In this document: positions 15,165 to 23,938 of the stretch, piece after piece | Layout of the letters: the number at the start of each line of letters is the position of its first letter | Position numbering within the stretch: the first letter of the stretch is position 1 | Virus record (IMG/VR): IMGVR_UViG_3300013104_000001 | Span: 62,001 to 126,000 of that record | Reading direction: 5' to 3' (one strand) | DNA from: a virus | DNA length: 64,000 nucleotides | The notes under the pieces: generated by a model | Databases searched by the model: none | Seen by the model: the letters and a program-made list of their open reading frames with translations, nothing else | What the model was told of the DNA's origin: nothing | Position numbers and translations under genes: made by a program

Positions 15165-17066
15165 ATGGCAGCTACAACTGATGTATTATCGCCCCTGCAA
15201 AGACTTCTCGCAAGTGCAAAGGATAATACCCGTGTTGTCACTATCAATAATGGCGAGATGTCCTATTTCCCATTAAGTGATTTAACCGAACAGCTCACCA
15301 ACCTCCTGAGTGTTGATGTGTTGAAAGCCAATGATGCGCTGTGCTTAATTGGCCAAATCCAATCTTTCGATGAACTGCGTAAAACCAAACCACGGATGGA
15401 AGGTGCCCGTATCTCTCTGCGTGGCTGGAATGCCAACACCTGTTGTGGTGGCGGTGAGTTCATCGGTCATCTTAGCAAAGGGAAAGATGATGGCGGTACG
15501 ATTGCCGCAGGTAATGGGTTCTACTGGGAACGTGTAATGACTGACCCGGCTGAGCTCAACGTAACACATTGGGGCGCGGTACCTGACTCGAAAACCGATG
15601 CTGTTCCGGCAATGCTGAATATGTACAACTGGTCACAGGCTAACTACCAAGGTGTCGGTGTACGTTTCCCAGCAGGAACATTCTTTGTCTCTTCCTTTAA
15701 ACCAGGCAGAGAGCTCAACATTATCCGCATTACTGGCAACCCGACCAACTTTGGTTATCATGGTTCGACAATCCTCGTGTCGAATGAAGATGATAACTTC
15801 ATGATTGATCTGACAGCCCGTAAAGTAGAATTGGCTAACTTCATTTTCCGCGGTACAACAACTGTTGATAAACCGACTAAGAAAAGTGTCTACAACAACG
15901 ACATCATCGGCGGTCAGTTCTTTAACGGTAGCTGTCTGCGTTTTGAAAACATCGGTGGTAAAAGTATCAAGCTGGTCGATACCCTCGATACCCGTATCAA
16001 TCAGTGGTATGTCTCACAGTGTACCGGTGATGTGATTACCTCGACATGGTCTGGTCGGGCTGCCGGAGTATGGGATCACAGTACTGCAATCGAACTGTCT
16101 AACTTCAACGTACAGAACGTTCGTGGCGCAATGGTCTTTAATCTCCCACGCTGTACTCAGTCGATGATGTACAATGGCTGGATTGAACACTGTGATGATC
16201 CAGGCGATCTGAACAACGGTCAATGGGTGGTTACCGCGCTTAGCATCGAAGAGTGTAAGAAACCACTGCGTGTGGCATACGCACGTCTTATTGAGACGGC
16301 TCGTAGTCTGCAGTCTGGTTCAAGCATCGATTACACACCAGATCCGAACATCACCGAATGGTTAAGCGAATGGGAACGTGGTCGTGTTGACTTACAGAAC
16401 TACGGGGTTTACACCGATGGTTCTCTTGAGTTCGGCGCCATGATGTCCCGTAACAAACTGAGCAACTCTGGTGTCTCACCGAAGTGGTTCCGTGTTGGTA
16501 AGTTCTTCTCACCTGCTGAAGGTGATCAGATCGATGTCAATCTGGTTGGTACTGGTAACTTCCTCTCAGCCAGCGCTGTACTGAACGATGTCGATGATAC
16601 CCGTCAAGGCGGTGGTAACACACTGATTCGTATTCAGTACAAGAAAGACGGTGCAATTGGCGGTACTTTAATGCCGATGGGTTCCTCACCTATCCAGGCT
16701 GCTAAGATCGTTAAAGATGGATCACGCTGTGTTCTTTATGTACAGCTGAAAGGTTACACCCGTAACGTTATCCCAATCATCACAGCAACGGGTAGCACGC
16801 ACTTTGAGAAAGGCGTGTCGTTCTACTTCCGTGCAGATGTCTCGCCGGTAACCGATGCTGAAGTCACAGCGCTGGTCAACTCGACAGATATCAGCGAGCA
16901 GTGGTCTATTGGTCAGAAAGCAGGTGTCGGCGCTACTAATGAAGGCGACCTGATTCTGAAGGGCAAGATTGTAGGTGACTTCCTGCAGGTGCGGGTTCAG
17001 GTTAACCAAGCCCAGTGGTCGAAGTCCGAGCTGCGCTATATCGAGCTCAAGAAAGAAGCAAAATAA
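15165..17066 (+). CDS. Tailspike-like protein, predicted beta-helix, 633 aa
   Basis: Residues 65-125 carry the head-domain pattern of phage tailspikes: SFDELRKTKP, then GGGEFIGHLSKGKDDGGT and NGFYWERV, leading to THWGAVPDSKTDAVPAMLNM. The next 250 residues have the repetitive strand-turn pattern of a right-handed beta-helix with pectate-lyase-like fold. The C-terminal 200 residues look like a beta-rich trimerisation or lectin domain. Expected role is receptor binding or polysaccharide cleavage at the tail. TAGGAG precedes ATG 15165. It is monocistronic, bounded by terminators. Enzymatic specificity cannot be read from sequence. Confidence 0.78.
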   Translation: MAATTDVLSPLQRLLASAKDNTRVVTINNGEMSYFPLSDLTEQLTNLLSVDVLKANDALCLIGQIQSFDELRKTKPRMEGARISLRGWNANTCCGGGEFIGHLSKGKDDGGTIAAGNGFYWERVMTDPAELNVTHWGAVPDSKTDAVPAMLNMYNWSQANYQGVGVRFPAGTFFVSSFKPGRELNIIRITGNPTNFGYHGSTILVSNEDDNFMIDLTARKVELANFIFRGTTTVDKPTKKSVYNNDIIGGQFFNGSCLRFENIGGKSIKLVDTLDTRINQWYVSQCTGDVITSTWSGRAAGVWDHSTAIELSNFNVQNVRGAMVFNLPRCTQSMMYNGWIEHCDDPGDLNNGQWVVTALSIEECKKPLRVAYARLIETARSLQSGSSIDYTPDPNITEWLSEWERGRVDLQNYGVYTDGSLEFGAMMSRNKLSNSGVSPKWFRVGKFFSPAEGDQIDVNLVGTGNFLSASAVLNDVDDTRQGGGNTLIRIQYKKDGAIGGTLMPMGSSPIQAAKIVKDGSRCVLYVQLKGYTRNVIPIITATGSTHFEKGVSFYFRADVSPVTDAEVTALVNSTDISEQWSIGQKAGVGATNEGDLILKGKIVGDFLQVRVQVNQAQWSKSELRYIELKKEAK

Positions 17067-17072
17067 GAACAC

Positions 17073-17099
17073 GGGTCCCTTCGGGGGCCCTTTATGCCG
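17073..17099 (+). terminator. UUCG hairpin terminator with ATGCCG
   Basis: Seven-base-pair stem (17073-17079, 17084-17090, one T-G pair) with a TTCG loop, TTT, then ATGCCG 17094-17099. Ends the tailspike gene. Confidence 0.88.
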
Positions 17100-17129
17100 C
17101 CCTAATTTTAATTCATCTATATTTCATGT

Positions 17130-17150
17130 CTATATTACCAGTATGGTGAA
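17130..17150 (+). promoter_or_regulatory. Early-type promoter, CTATATTAC...GGTGAA
   Basis: CTATATTAC at 17130-17138 followed by CAGTATGGTGAA. Of all sites here it is the closest to the TATATTAC early motif of phiKZ-type phages. It stands alone before the YadA-like gene, with an 85-base leader. Confidence 0.65.
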
Positions 17151-17222
17151 TCAAGGAATATCGAGTCACTACACATGTGCAGTCAATCAATATTCAACAA
17201 TACCTCCAGGAACATACCGACC

Positions 17223-19478
17223 ATGAAATTAAAATCGCTTGCCGTTTCCGTTATTCTGTTTACAGCCGGAGCGAACGCTTCTCTGATCAATCTCGATCTG
17301 GGAATCCTGAACTCCACCGTCAACAAAACTACCGGTGACGTTACCGCCCTGAAAGAAACTACCGCGCTGCACACGCAGCAGATCGGTCAGCTGAATACCG
17401 GCCTGAACAACCTGAACACCAAAGTCGACACCTCTGTCAGTTACTTCAATGGTGAACTGGGTAAAACCAACTCGGCGCTGAACAACACCAACCTCAAAGC
17501 TGGCCAGGCATTCGACATCGCAGTCGAAGGTCGTGCAACGGCTAACAACGCACTGGCTACCTCTTACGGTAACGTTGCGGCAATCAACAACCTGGGCGCA
17601 AAGCTCAATGGCGAAATCGATGCGCGTGTTAGCGCTGATGACGCACTGAACGGTCGCATTGACAATCTGTCCACGTCTACGGCGAATGCCACCACAGCGC
17701 TGGATGGTAAGATCGACGCATTGTCTGCCGCAGGGACCGCGGCGATCGGGGCGGTTGACGGTAAAGTCGATACCCTGAATGGTAAAGTCAATGACCTGGC
17801 TGCAACCGGCGTGAAAGTTGCCGGTCAGCTGAATGACAAAATTGACGCTGGCGATAAAGCGCTGAGCACCCGTCTGGATTCGGCCATTGCTAATGCGCAA
17901 GCAGATAGCAAAGCGCTGGGTAACCGTGTTGATGTCGCACAAGCAACTGGCACTGCAGGCGTGGTACTCGGTACTGTCGCTAACCTGAAAGTAGATGCGC
18001 TGGGCGCAAAAGTGGATGCAACCACTAAAGCGCAAGCGGGCGTGAACAAATCTGTTGATGGTCGTCTGACTTCTGTTGAAGGCAAAACTGCACAAAACAG
18101 CAAAGATATCAGCGGTCTGAAAACTGGTCTGGCGACCACCAATACCAACGTGGGTAATCTGAACACCAAAGTGGACGGTGCGATTGCTACTCAGGCAGGT
18201 ATCAATAATCAGGTTCAACGGCAGTTCGGTGAAACAGGTGAGCGTATCGGTCGTACCGAAACTCGCCTGGATACAGCTGAAGGCGCGCTGCGTGATCAGG
18301 GTGATCATCTGAATGCAGTTGATGCACGTTCACAAAACAACGCCGTGCGTTTAGACGGTGTTGAAGGTGGTCTGCGTGAAACTAACGATCAGATGACCAA
18401 AGATCGTACCAACATCAATAACCGTGTAGACGGTGTTCAGTCACAGGTTGACAAAAACACCAACGACATTGTTAACGTTGGTAACGTTGCGAACGAAGGC
18501 TACAACAAAGCAGTGAACGCACAGAACACTGCTGACGTTGCAGTCGGTCTGGGTCAGAAGGGTATCAACGACGCCTACAATGCGCAGCAGACTGCTAACG
18601 CAGGTGTTGCCATCGGCCAGGATGCGAAGAACACAGCAATCAATGCGCAGAACACCGCGGATGTCGCTGTAGGCATGGGCCAGAAAAATGGCAATGACAT
18701 TGTCAATCTCGACAATCGCGTAACCACGAATACTGGTGCGATTCAAAAGAACAGCAATGACATCGTTAATCTGGATAACCGTACCACATCCAATACCCAG
18801 CAGATCCAGCAAACGCGGAACGATCTGGTTAACACGAACAATGTGCTGACTCAGAACGTGAAGCAGACTCAGTCTAACACCAACCGCATCACCACGGCTG
18901 AAGGCACCATCGCAACGCATACCTCGCAGATTGCGAACCACGAAGGTCGTATCACAACCAATGAAAACAATATCACTAAGAACACCAGTGATATCAAAGA
19001 AACTCAGACGGTTGTGAACAATCAGGGTAAAGTGATTAACAATCACGAGACGCGTATCACTAACAATGAAACGAACATCTCTAACCTGAGCAACGACTAC
19101 TACCAGTTCCAGGATATCTACAACCAGAACAACCAGATCATCAACAACAACATCAATAACTCTTCTGCCCGCACTCTGCAGCAGTCTAAGAGCTATACTG
19201 ATCAGCAAGTTGGTAACCTGCGTAACGAAGTGAACCGTAACAAAGATGAAGCGCGTTCCGGCGTGGCTTCTGTTGCGGCGATGGCTAACATTCCACAGGT
19301 GGCTGGACAGACGTTTACTGTTGGTGCAGGTATTGGTCAGTATAAAGACAAGACTGCATTGGCCGTCGGTGGCGTGTGGGCAGTAAGCCCTAACGTTGCT
19401 GCTAAGACTTCTATCGGCTTCTCTTCTGGCAGTGGTTCTGATGTAGTTGCTGGCGCCGGTCTTGGCTTCGGCTTCTAA
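17223..19478 (+). CDS. YadA-like trimeric autotransporter adhesin, 751 aa
   Basis: Complete trimeric-autotransporter architecture. It has a Sec signal peptide MKLKSLAVSVILFTAGANA, about 640 residues of coiled-coil stalk repeats (NLDNRVTTNTGAIQKNSND; NAQNTADVAVGLGQKGINDA), and a C-terminal YadA-type outer-membrane anchor. The anchor begins GVASVAAMANIPQVAGQ and ends SDVVAGAGLGFGF with a terminal aromatic. The ATG at 17223 is chosen over an in-frame codon at 17175 because the signal peptide begins there. No Cys is evident. Such proteins are bacterial surface adhesins; a phage copy with signal and anchor would be displayed by the infected cell, not the virion. It has its own early-type promoter and terminator. 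Confidence 0.88.
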   Translation: MKLKSLAVSVILFTAGANASLINLDLGILNSTVNKTTGDVTALKETTALHTQQIGQLNTGLNNLNTKVDTSVSYFNGELGKTNSALNNTNLKAGQAFDIAVEGRATANNALATSYGNVAAINNLGAKLNGEIDARVSADDALNGRIDNLSTSTANATTALDGKIDALSAAGTAAIGAVDGKVDTLNGKVNDLAATGVKVAGQLNDKIDAGDKALSTRLDSAIANAQADSKALGNRVDVAQATGTAGVVLGTVANLKVDALGAKVDATTKAQAGVNKSVDGRLTSVEGKTAQNSKDISGLKTGLATTNTNVGNLNTKVDGAIATQAGINNQVQRQFGETGERIGRTETRLDTAEGALRDQGDHLNAVDARSQNNAVRLDGVEGGLRETNDQMTKDRTNINNRVDGVQSQVDKNTNDIVNVGNVANEGYNKAVNAQNTADVAVGLGQKGINDAYNAQQTANAGVAIGQDAKNTAINAQNTADVAVGMGQKNGNDIVNLDNRVTTNTGAIQKNSNDIVNLDNRTTSNTQQIQQTRNDLVNTNNVLTQNVKQTQSNTNRITTAEGTIATHTSQIANHEGRITTNENNITKNTSDIKETQTVVNNQGKVINNHETRITNNETNISNLSNDYYQFQDIYNQNNQIINNNINNSSARTLQQSKSYTDQQVGNLRNEVNRNKDEARSGVASVAAMANIPQVAGQTFTVGAGIGQYKDKTALAVGGVWAVSPNVAAKTSIGFSSGSGSDVVAGAGLGFGF

Positions 19479-19490
19479 GTTATAAAGTCA

Positions 19491-19519
19491 GGGACCTTCG
19501 GGTCCCTTTCTTTTTTATG
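19491..19519 (+). terminator. UUCG hairpin terminator, long T run
   Basis: GGGACC/GGTCCC with a TTCG loop (19491-19506), then TTTCTTTTTTATG. A strong intrinsic terminator that isolates the YadA-like gene. Confidence 0.9.
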
Positions 19520-19606
19520 TCTATTTGTAGAAGTGGACAGAATAAAGAAGTTCTATACTCCCGCTGACCAAACAAAGTGTCGGCTAAACAAAGAAGAGGT
19601 AGTATC

Positions 19607-20320
19607 ATGCATATCGTAGAATCCAAAGTTGTACGTCTGGATAAACTCGCTGAATTCGCTAACGCCAATTTTGATCGCGAACCTGGCCAGCAATTTAATC
19701 TACCGTATAGCGTTGAGATTGATTATTACGAAGATCTTAAGACGGGTCATCAGTACACGCTGGCACTGAGACAGATTGGTAGTGACGGCCTTGTAAAAAC
19801 CCTGTACAGGACAGCTAAATTACCGAACGCCTTTGCCCGTGATAAGTTTGTCAAAATTGAAAACAGTATGGCGGGATATGGTCCTGGTATTGAACTTCTC
19901 GGTATGGCTGCGTGGTATTGGTTGCTGACTAAAGATAACCAGAACGGTCGTGAGCTTGGTATCGAGATCGCTACAAAAGCATGGGATGCTTGGACATTGG
20001 TCACTGCTATCATTGATGGTTCTAAAGCACGCGACAAATTCCAGCAACATGGTTTTCTGTGCCCTGGTGTTATTTTTGACCAAGCCATTCTGTGCGCGTC
20101 TATTCCTGGCGATCCATCCGTTTGGTTAAAGCGCATGACCGTAAGAAGTCTCGGTAATGTAAATATCGTATCGCGTTGGACATTCGTCAAAGTGTACCAA
20201 GGTAATCATGATCTCTTCCATGAAGAGAAACATGCAATAATGCAAACAACTAGTTTGCATCAGGAACCGGCTTCTGCTGAAAAGATTTTGAAAGCCAAGG
20301 CCTTCCCTTTTAATCCGTGA
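19607..20320 (+). CDS. Hypothetical protein, 237 aa
   Basis: Start ATG 19607 follows AAGAGG with correct spacing; a GTG at 19577 in frame lacks a ribosome site. Soluble alpha/beta protein with a central helical region (GIELLGMAAWYWLLTKDN). Not recognised. The upstream stretch 19540-19560 contains CTATACTCC, a poor match to the early-type core. Confidence 0.85.
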   Translation: MHIVESKVVRLDKLAEFANANFDREPGQQFNLPYSVEIDYYEDLKTGHQYTLALRQIGSDGLVKTLYRTAKLPNAFARDKFVKIENSMAGYGPGIELLGMAAWYWLLTKDNQNGRELGIEIATKAWDAWTLVTAIIDGSKARDKFQQHGFLCPGVIFDQAILCASIPGDPSVWLKRMTVRSLGNVNIVSRWTFVKVYQGNHDLFHEEKHAIMQTTSLHQEPASAEKILKAKAFPFNP

Positions 20321-20327
20321 GGTTGTT

Positions 20328-20759
20328 ATGGTCATCCCTGTAAATCCATTACAGTTGTATTGGTGCGGATGGCAACATCCTAACACCGTTGTAGTGCCGT
20401 TGCAGTATCCTCCTAATCCGAACATCCTGGCATACTGGACTACCGGTGCAGGTGAGCTCTGTGACGCGACCACACATTGGCAGCATATCCCGTTCAGTAC
20501 TTATACGGGGATTATTGCAGCTGAGAATGAAATCGCAGCGCAGATGGTAATCCAGGCAGAGTTCCCAAGTATGGGCTTGCGGTTCATCCGAGTATTCACT
20601 CCAAGTGATATTCAAAATGAACAGTTCGCATTGTCTGATATGTCGTGGTCATCTATGCGAGTTAACCACTTCATGCAGACTCGTCAGTTACTTGATCGCC
20701 ATGCCGCCGGATTCTACGGGAATGGTTGGTTCGCTGTCACCTATTTGAAAGGACAGTAA
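20328..20759 (+). CDS. Hypothetical protein, 143 aa
   Basis: Unrecognised. Trp- and Pro-rich N-terminus (LQLYWCGWQHPNTVVVPLQYPP), soluble. It starts seven bases after the previous stop with GAGGTTGTT as ribosome site. It ends two bases before a terminator stem region. Confidence 0.83.
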   Translation: MVIPVNPLQLYWCGWQHPNTVVVPLQYPPNPNILAYWTTGAGELCDATTHWQHIPFSTYTGIIAAENEIAAQMVIQAEFPSMGLRFIRVFTPSDIQNEQFALSDMSWSSMRVNHFMQTRQLLDRHAAGFYGNGWFAVTYLKGQ

Positions 20760-20768
20760 CATGCTCAA

Positions 20769-20800
20769 GAGGGAGGCTTCGGCTTCCCTCTTTTATTCCG
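20769..20800 (+). terminator. UUCG hairpin terminator with ATTCCG variant
   Basis: Nine-base-pair stem GAGGGAGGC/GCTTCCCTC with a TTCG loop (20769-20790), TTTT, then ATTCCG at 20795-20800, a one-base variant of the usual hexamer. Confidence 0.87.
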
Positions 20801-20833
20801 ATCTTTTATTTTTTGATTGCAATAAAAGTTAAA

Positions 20834-20853
20834 CCTACATTACCAATGTGATA
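20834..20853 (+). promoter_or_regulatory. Early-type promoter, CCTACATTAC...GTGATA
   Basis: CCTACATTAC at 20834-20843 and GTGATA at 20848-20853, with imperfect dyad symmetry (ATTAC/GTGAT). It lies 35 bases before the MVTARK-family gene at 20889. Confidence 0.62.
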
Positions 20854-20888
20854 GGCCTGATCAATTAAACTTACCTAGGAATGTAATC

Positions 20889-21632
20889 ATGGTTACAGCA
20901 CGTAAGCAATCCGAATCACTCGGTGAACATCGTGAGGCATTTGATGCCCGTAACAAAGACCTCAAACCGAATGAACATGAGAAAGGATGGAGTGAGCAAA
21001 TTCGTCCCGTTGATAATGCAAGAGTTCAGGAAATTGCCGAATGGTTCGCGAACAGCGAATCGCAGTATCACCTCAGTACGCTGAAGAACTATGCGATTGG
21101 TATCACCAAATCAACTGATCCGCGTTGGAAGCTACAAACTGCTTTCAATAAGTTGTCTAAAGCGATTGGTTATCAGAGTTACAACGATTTGCTTGATTAT
21201 GCTAAAGCTAATAGCCATGTAATAACCAATCGCTTATTTGACCCTAAAAAGAAAGATAAGCGACAGTTAGTATTTTGGAAAAATAACTCGGGAACATATT
21301 GCGCAACATTAGTTGACCAAGGTGTTAGTATCGAAGGGGTAGTTGTATTTGCCCGCAATAAGACGGCAAAGAAAACTAATAGAAGAAACAAAATTGCAGA
21401 GCATAATCTTAGCATACAAGAACTAGAGCGCTTGGTCGGCGCTACCCCCAGTTATAGTCGTAAAGAATTTAATCTGGTACGTAATGAGCTCGTAAGAGCA
21501 ATGACTATTGCTAAATACCCCGACAGATCTCCTGGACTGGCAATTAAAATGGTATTGCAATGGATCGGTCAACCGAGTATTGATCTATTTGATCAATACG
21601 AAATATTACCTAATCGTAACTTCAAAAAGTGA
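20889..21632 (+). CDS. MVTARK-family early protein B, 247 aa
   Basis: The first 14 residues match the 11190 product (MVTARKxxxxLGEH), followed by a diverged basic body with KAIGYQSYNDLLDYA. The middle is strongly basic (FDPKKKDKRQLVFWKNN, ARNKTAKKTNRRNK), consistent with nucleic-acid contact. An early-type promoter lies directly upstream. Conservation of the N-terminal tag in otherwise different proteins suggests a targeting or interaction signal. Confidence 0.88.
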   Translation: MVTARKQSESLGEHREAFDARNKDLKPNEHEKGWSEQIRPVDNARVQEIAEWFANSESQYHLSTLKNYAIGITKSTDPRWKLQTAFNKLSKAIGYQSYNDLLDYAKANSHVITNRLFDPKKKDKRQLVFWKNNSGTYCATLVDQGVSIEGVVVFARNKTAKKTNRRNKIAEHNLSIQELERLVGATPSYSRKEFNLVRNELVRAMTIAKYPDRSPGLAIKMVLQWIGQPSIDLFDQYEILPNRNFKK

Positions 21633-21639
21633 GTATACA

Positions 21640-22110
21640 ATGAGCGAAATTAAATTTAAAGATGTGCGTTATTACGATGTTATCAGTCAGGGGCAATTAG
21701 CCGCAGGTAAAGTAATCCTGTTAACACTTAAAGGTCACCAGGCTGGCGTAATGACACCGGTGGTGCAGTGGGCGAAAGATAACCTGCTGGGCGCGTTCGT
21801 GGTGTACGGCACTGTTGACGATATGACCACCATCCTTGATGACCTGCCGGCGACCAATCAATCTATCGCCGTAGTACTGACCGGTGCAACATTCCCTGTC
21901 ACTGAAATCATGCATTGGGCACGCACTAACAACGTAACTGTGTTCCTGGCCCATGACGCGAATACAATACTGCCACGGTATCAAATACTGTTACCAAGCT
22001 GCGTCGTTCAGTTGACTTATGATCACACTGGGCGTGTTGCTAACGCAACGACTATTCGTAATCAGGAACTGGCAACAGGTTGGGTAGTTGACTTTACTGA
22101 GGATAAGTAA
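21640..22110 (+). CDS. Hypothetical Rossmann-like protein, 156 aa
   Basis: Start ATG 21640 begins after the previous stop; an in-frame extension to 21508 overlaps that gene and is rejected. Alternating strands and helices (GAFVVYGTVDD, IAVVLTGATFPVTEIMHWA, VTVFLAHDAN) suggest a small three-layer alpha/beta domain. No motif identifies an activity. The 44-series gene at 43898 has a similar feel (ILVMDPSD, VIGITAQPM). Confidence 0.83.
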   Translation: MSEIKFKDVRYYDVISQGQLAAGKVILLTLKGHQAGVMTPVVQWAKDNLLGAFVVYGTVDDMTTILDDLPATNQSIAVVLTGATFPVTEIMHWARTNNVTVFLAHDANTILPRYQILLPSCVVQLTYDHTGRVANATTIRNQELATGWVVDFTEDK

Positions 22111-22593
22111 ATGCCTGGTATAAAAGGAGGGGATGATATCGCAGGCCTTGCTGAATTAAAGCTTGGTCTCGTGACAATCATCGATCGATTGGAAAGTCTG
22201 TACTTGCAGGCTAAGCACGATCATACGTACCACACTGATGCAGGGCGTTTGCTTGAGGGCACGCCAGGTATCATGCTGGAGATCTGGGATGCGATCATTA
22301 CCGCTTATGACGAAGGTCCAACTGATTTCAGTAATGGCTGGCCTGATCGGTCATTAGCAGAAGCGACTAAAGAATGCATCGAACGCATGCGCAGCGAGTT
22401 CGGTCCATTCGGTTACGCCTCATCAAATATCGTTGAGCGTGATGGTGTGACACTCAAACCTAAGGCGTTTAATGACTTACGTTTGAAGATCATTGAAGAT
22501 CATCGTCCGGTTGACATGCCTATTCAGTTAGACATGTTTGTAGAACAGGTCGTTAAGTCGATCACTCATTTCAGCAGCATCAATCCAATTTAA
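22111..22593 (+). CDS. Hypothetical protein, 160 aa
   Basis: Starts on the base after the previous stop. Mostly helical and soluble (AGLAELKLGLVTIIDRLESLYLQA), acidic. Its AAAAGGAGG lies inside the coding sequence and is not used. Not recognised. Confidence 0.83.
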   Translation: MPGIKGGDDIAGLAELKLGLVTIIDRLESLYLQAKHDHTYHTDAGRLLEGTPGIMLEIWDAIITAYDEGPTDFSNGWPDRSLAEATKECIERMRSEFGPFGYASSNIVERDGVTLKPKAFNDLRLKIIEDHRPVDMPIQLDMFVEQVVKSITHFSSINPI

Positions 22594-22614
22594 CCAATTT
22601 GTAGGAGTATCATC

Positions 22615-23223
22615 ATGGAACCACGTCACCTCGCAGCAATCGTTGTTGGTATCGGCGCACTGTTATTCAGCACGATTATGATCATCGGCGCTGTAATCGC
22701 CCGTAACCAGTTCCGTTACGAAAGCTTTAACAAAACGCGTTATGAGAACATGCTCAAAATGCACATGGTCGATCACCACAACCAGGTGATGTCTGACCTC
22801 AGTGATATCTTCACTCGTTATCTGCTGTTGCGCAAAGGTAACTACCATGACACTGGTATTGTTATCGAAGCAATGACCGGGACAGTGAAAGGTCAGTTAG
22901 AATCAATCATTGCTCACTTCAACCACGAGCTGACGAACTTTGAACTGTATGACCAGATCAAAGGCCTTGCTTTCGTACCTGATGTAACTGCACATATCCA
23001 GAGCGATCGTGTTGCCTTTACATTGAACCGTACTAACGGCAGTGATCTTCAGTTCACACTGTGCAACCCGAATTACTTCGGTCCAATGTTAGCCGCGGAG
23101 CTTGATCAGTATCGCAGCAAAATGGGTTGTCGTGTTTATACTCGCAGTCATCGTAAGTTCGAATCACTACCACAGACTTATTTGACTATGGTAGGCGCTG
23201 GATTCGGCAAAGGCGCGCGTTAA
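22615..23223 (+). CDS. N-terminally anchored protein 4, 202 aa
   Basis: A strong membrane helix at residues 7-30 (AAIVVGIGALLFSTIMIIGAVIA), then a soluble domain with a long helix and strands (DRVAFTLNRTNGSDLQFTL). Same plan as the proteins at 13494-15053 and 55683-61216, and slightly longer. GTAGGAG precedes ATG 22615. Role unknown; an envelope-associated early protein is a reasonable guess. Confidence 0.88.
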   Translation: MEPRHLAAIVVGIGALLFSTIMIIGAVIARNQFRYESFNKTRYENMLKMHMVDHHNQVMSDLSDIFTRYLLLRKGNYHDTGIVIEAMTGTVKGQLESIIAHFNHELTNFELYDQIKGLAFVPDVTAHIQSDRVAFTLNRTNGSDLQFTLCNPNYFGPMLAAELDQYRSKMGCRVYTRSHRKFESLPQTYLTMVGAGFGKGAR

Positions 23224-23237
23224 TAAACCAGATCAAT

Positions 23238-23268
23238 AAGGGGGCTTCGGTCCCCTTTATTTTTTGCC
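23238..23268 (+). terminator. UUCG hairpin terminator, T-rich tail
   Basis: Eight-base-pair stem AAGGGGGC/GTCCCCTT with a TTCG loop (23238-23257), then TATTTTTTGCCG. The tail looks like the usual hexamer with its AT replaced by T. Confidence 0.87.
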
Positions 23269-23328
23269 GTAACAGTAAATACGTACAGATCGACTAAATC
23301 TTTTAGTAACCACATATCAGGAACTATC

Positions 23329-23637
23329 ATGCCAAAACCTAAGCCAAACCCAGTTGTTCATCATGCCTTACAAGTCATCGCAACGACGTACCCTAAAGTT
23401 GAGGTGGTTTCTATTGATGGGCTTGTTGCCTGCTTTGGCACGTTAAAAGATGGTAAGATTGAAACGACCCATTTTGGCGACCTTCCTGAATACACGGAAG
23501 GTAATATTAAAAAGCTGTATAATGCCAAATGGTCACAGCGTCAACTTGCATACCTTTACGGTACCTCTCAACCTCAGATCGCGAAGATGTTAAAATCTCG
23601 TGAAACTACCGTTCCTCATCGACTGAAAGGTTATTAA
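23329..23637 (+). CDS. Small helix-turn-helix protein, 102 aa
   Basis: The C-terminal third contains a clear helix-turn-helix: WSQRQLAYLYGTSQPQIAKM (about residues 70-89), preceded by NIKKLYNAK, as in homeodomain-like or sigma-region-4-like domains. The N-terminal 60 residues form a small alpha/beta part. A DNA-binding regulator is the likely role. CAGGAAC lies before ATG 23329. The membrane-protein gene follows after one base. Confidence 0.7.
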   Translation: MPKPKPNPVVHHALQVIATTYPKVEVVSIDGLVACFGTLKDGKIETTHFGDLPEYTEGNIKKLYNAKWSQRQLAYLYGTSQPQIAKMLKSRETTVPHRLKGY

Positions 23638-23638
23638 C

Positions 23639-23929
23639 ATGAAATGGCACGAACGCATATTGGAAAGTTGGGTACTGCGTGGGATGTTTACTGGCATGGT
23701 CACTATGTTCATATCGGGCATGTTGATTAAGTTCTGGTCTCTTGCGTTAAACCTGACGTTGTTCATCTTTGCGTGTGTGATCGTTTTCAATCTGCGTGAG
23801 TTCATTAGCGACTCCCATGCAGGTACAACTAACAAACATGATTTCGTCGGCTGGGTAGTCTGGACTGTCGCTATGGCGTTAGCATTATCATCCGGCGTAA
23901 TCTCCCTTTATATGCAGGGTAAACTTTAA
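23639..23929 (+). CDS. Multi-pass membrane protein, 96 aa
   Basis: Three hydrophobic segments at about residues 13-28, 32-50 and 70-90, with short polar ends. It is coupled to the helix-turn-helix gene. No recognised family; size and topology are holin-like, but nothing lytic is adjacent. Confidence 0.82.
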   Translation: MKWHERILESWVLRGMFTGMVTMFISGMLIKFWSLALNLTLFIFACVIVFNLREFISDSHAGTTNKHDFVGWVVWTVAMALALSSGVISLYMQGKL

Positions 23930-23938
23930 GAGGCATTT

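Noticed and set aside
18500-18720. DNA tandem repeats in the YadA-like stalk as a separate repeat element
   Set aside because: The repeats (NAQNTADVAVG units) are coding stalk repeats of the coiled coil, not an independent element.
17229-19208. Long minus-strand frames opposite the YadA-like gene
   Set aside because: They arise from repetitive codons of the stalk; they have no ribosome sites or recognisable domains.
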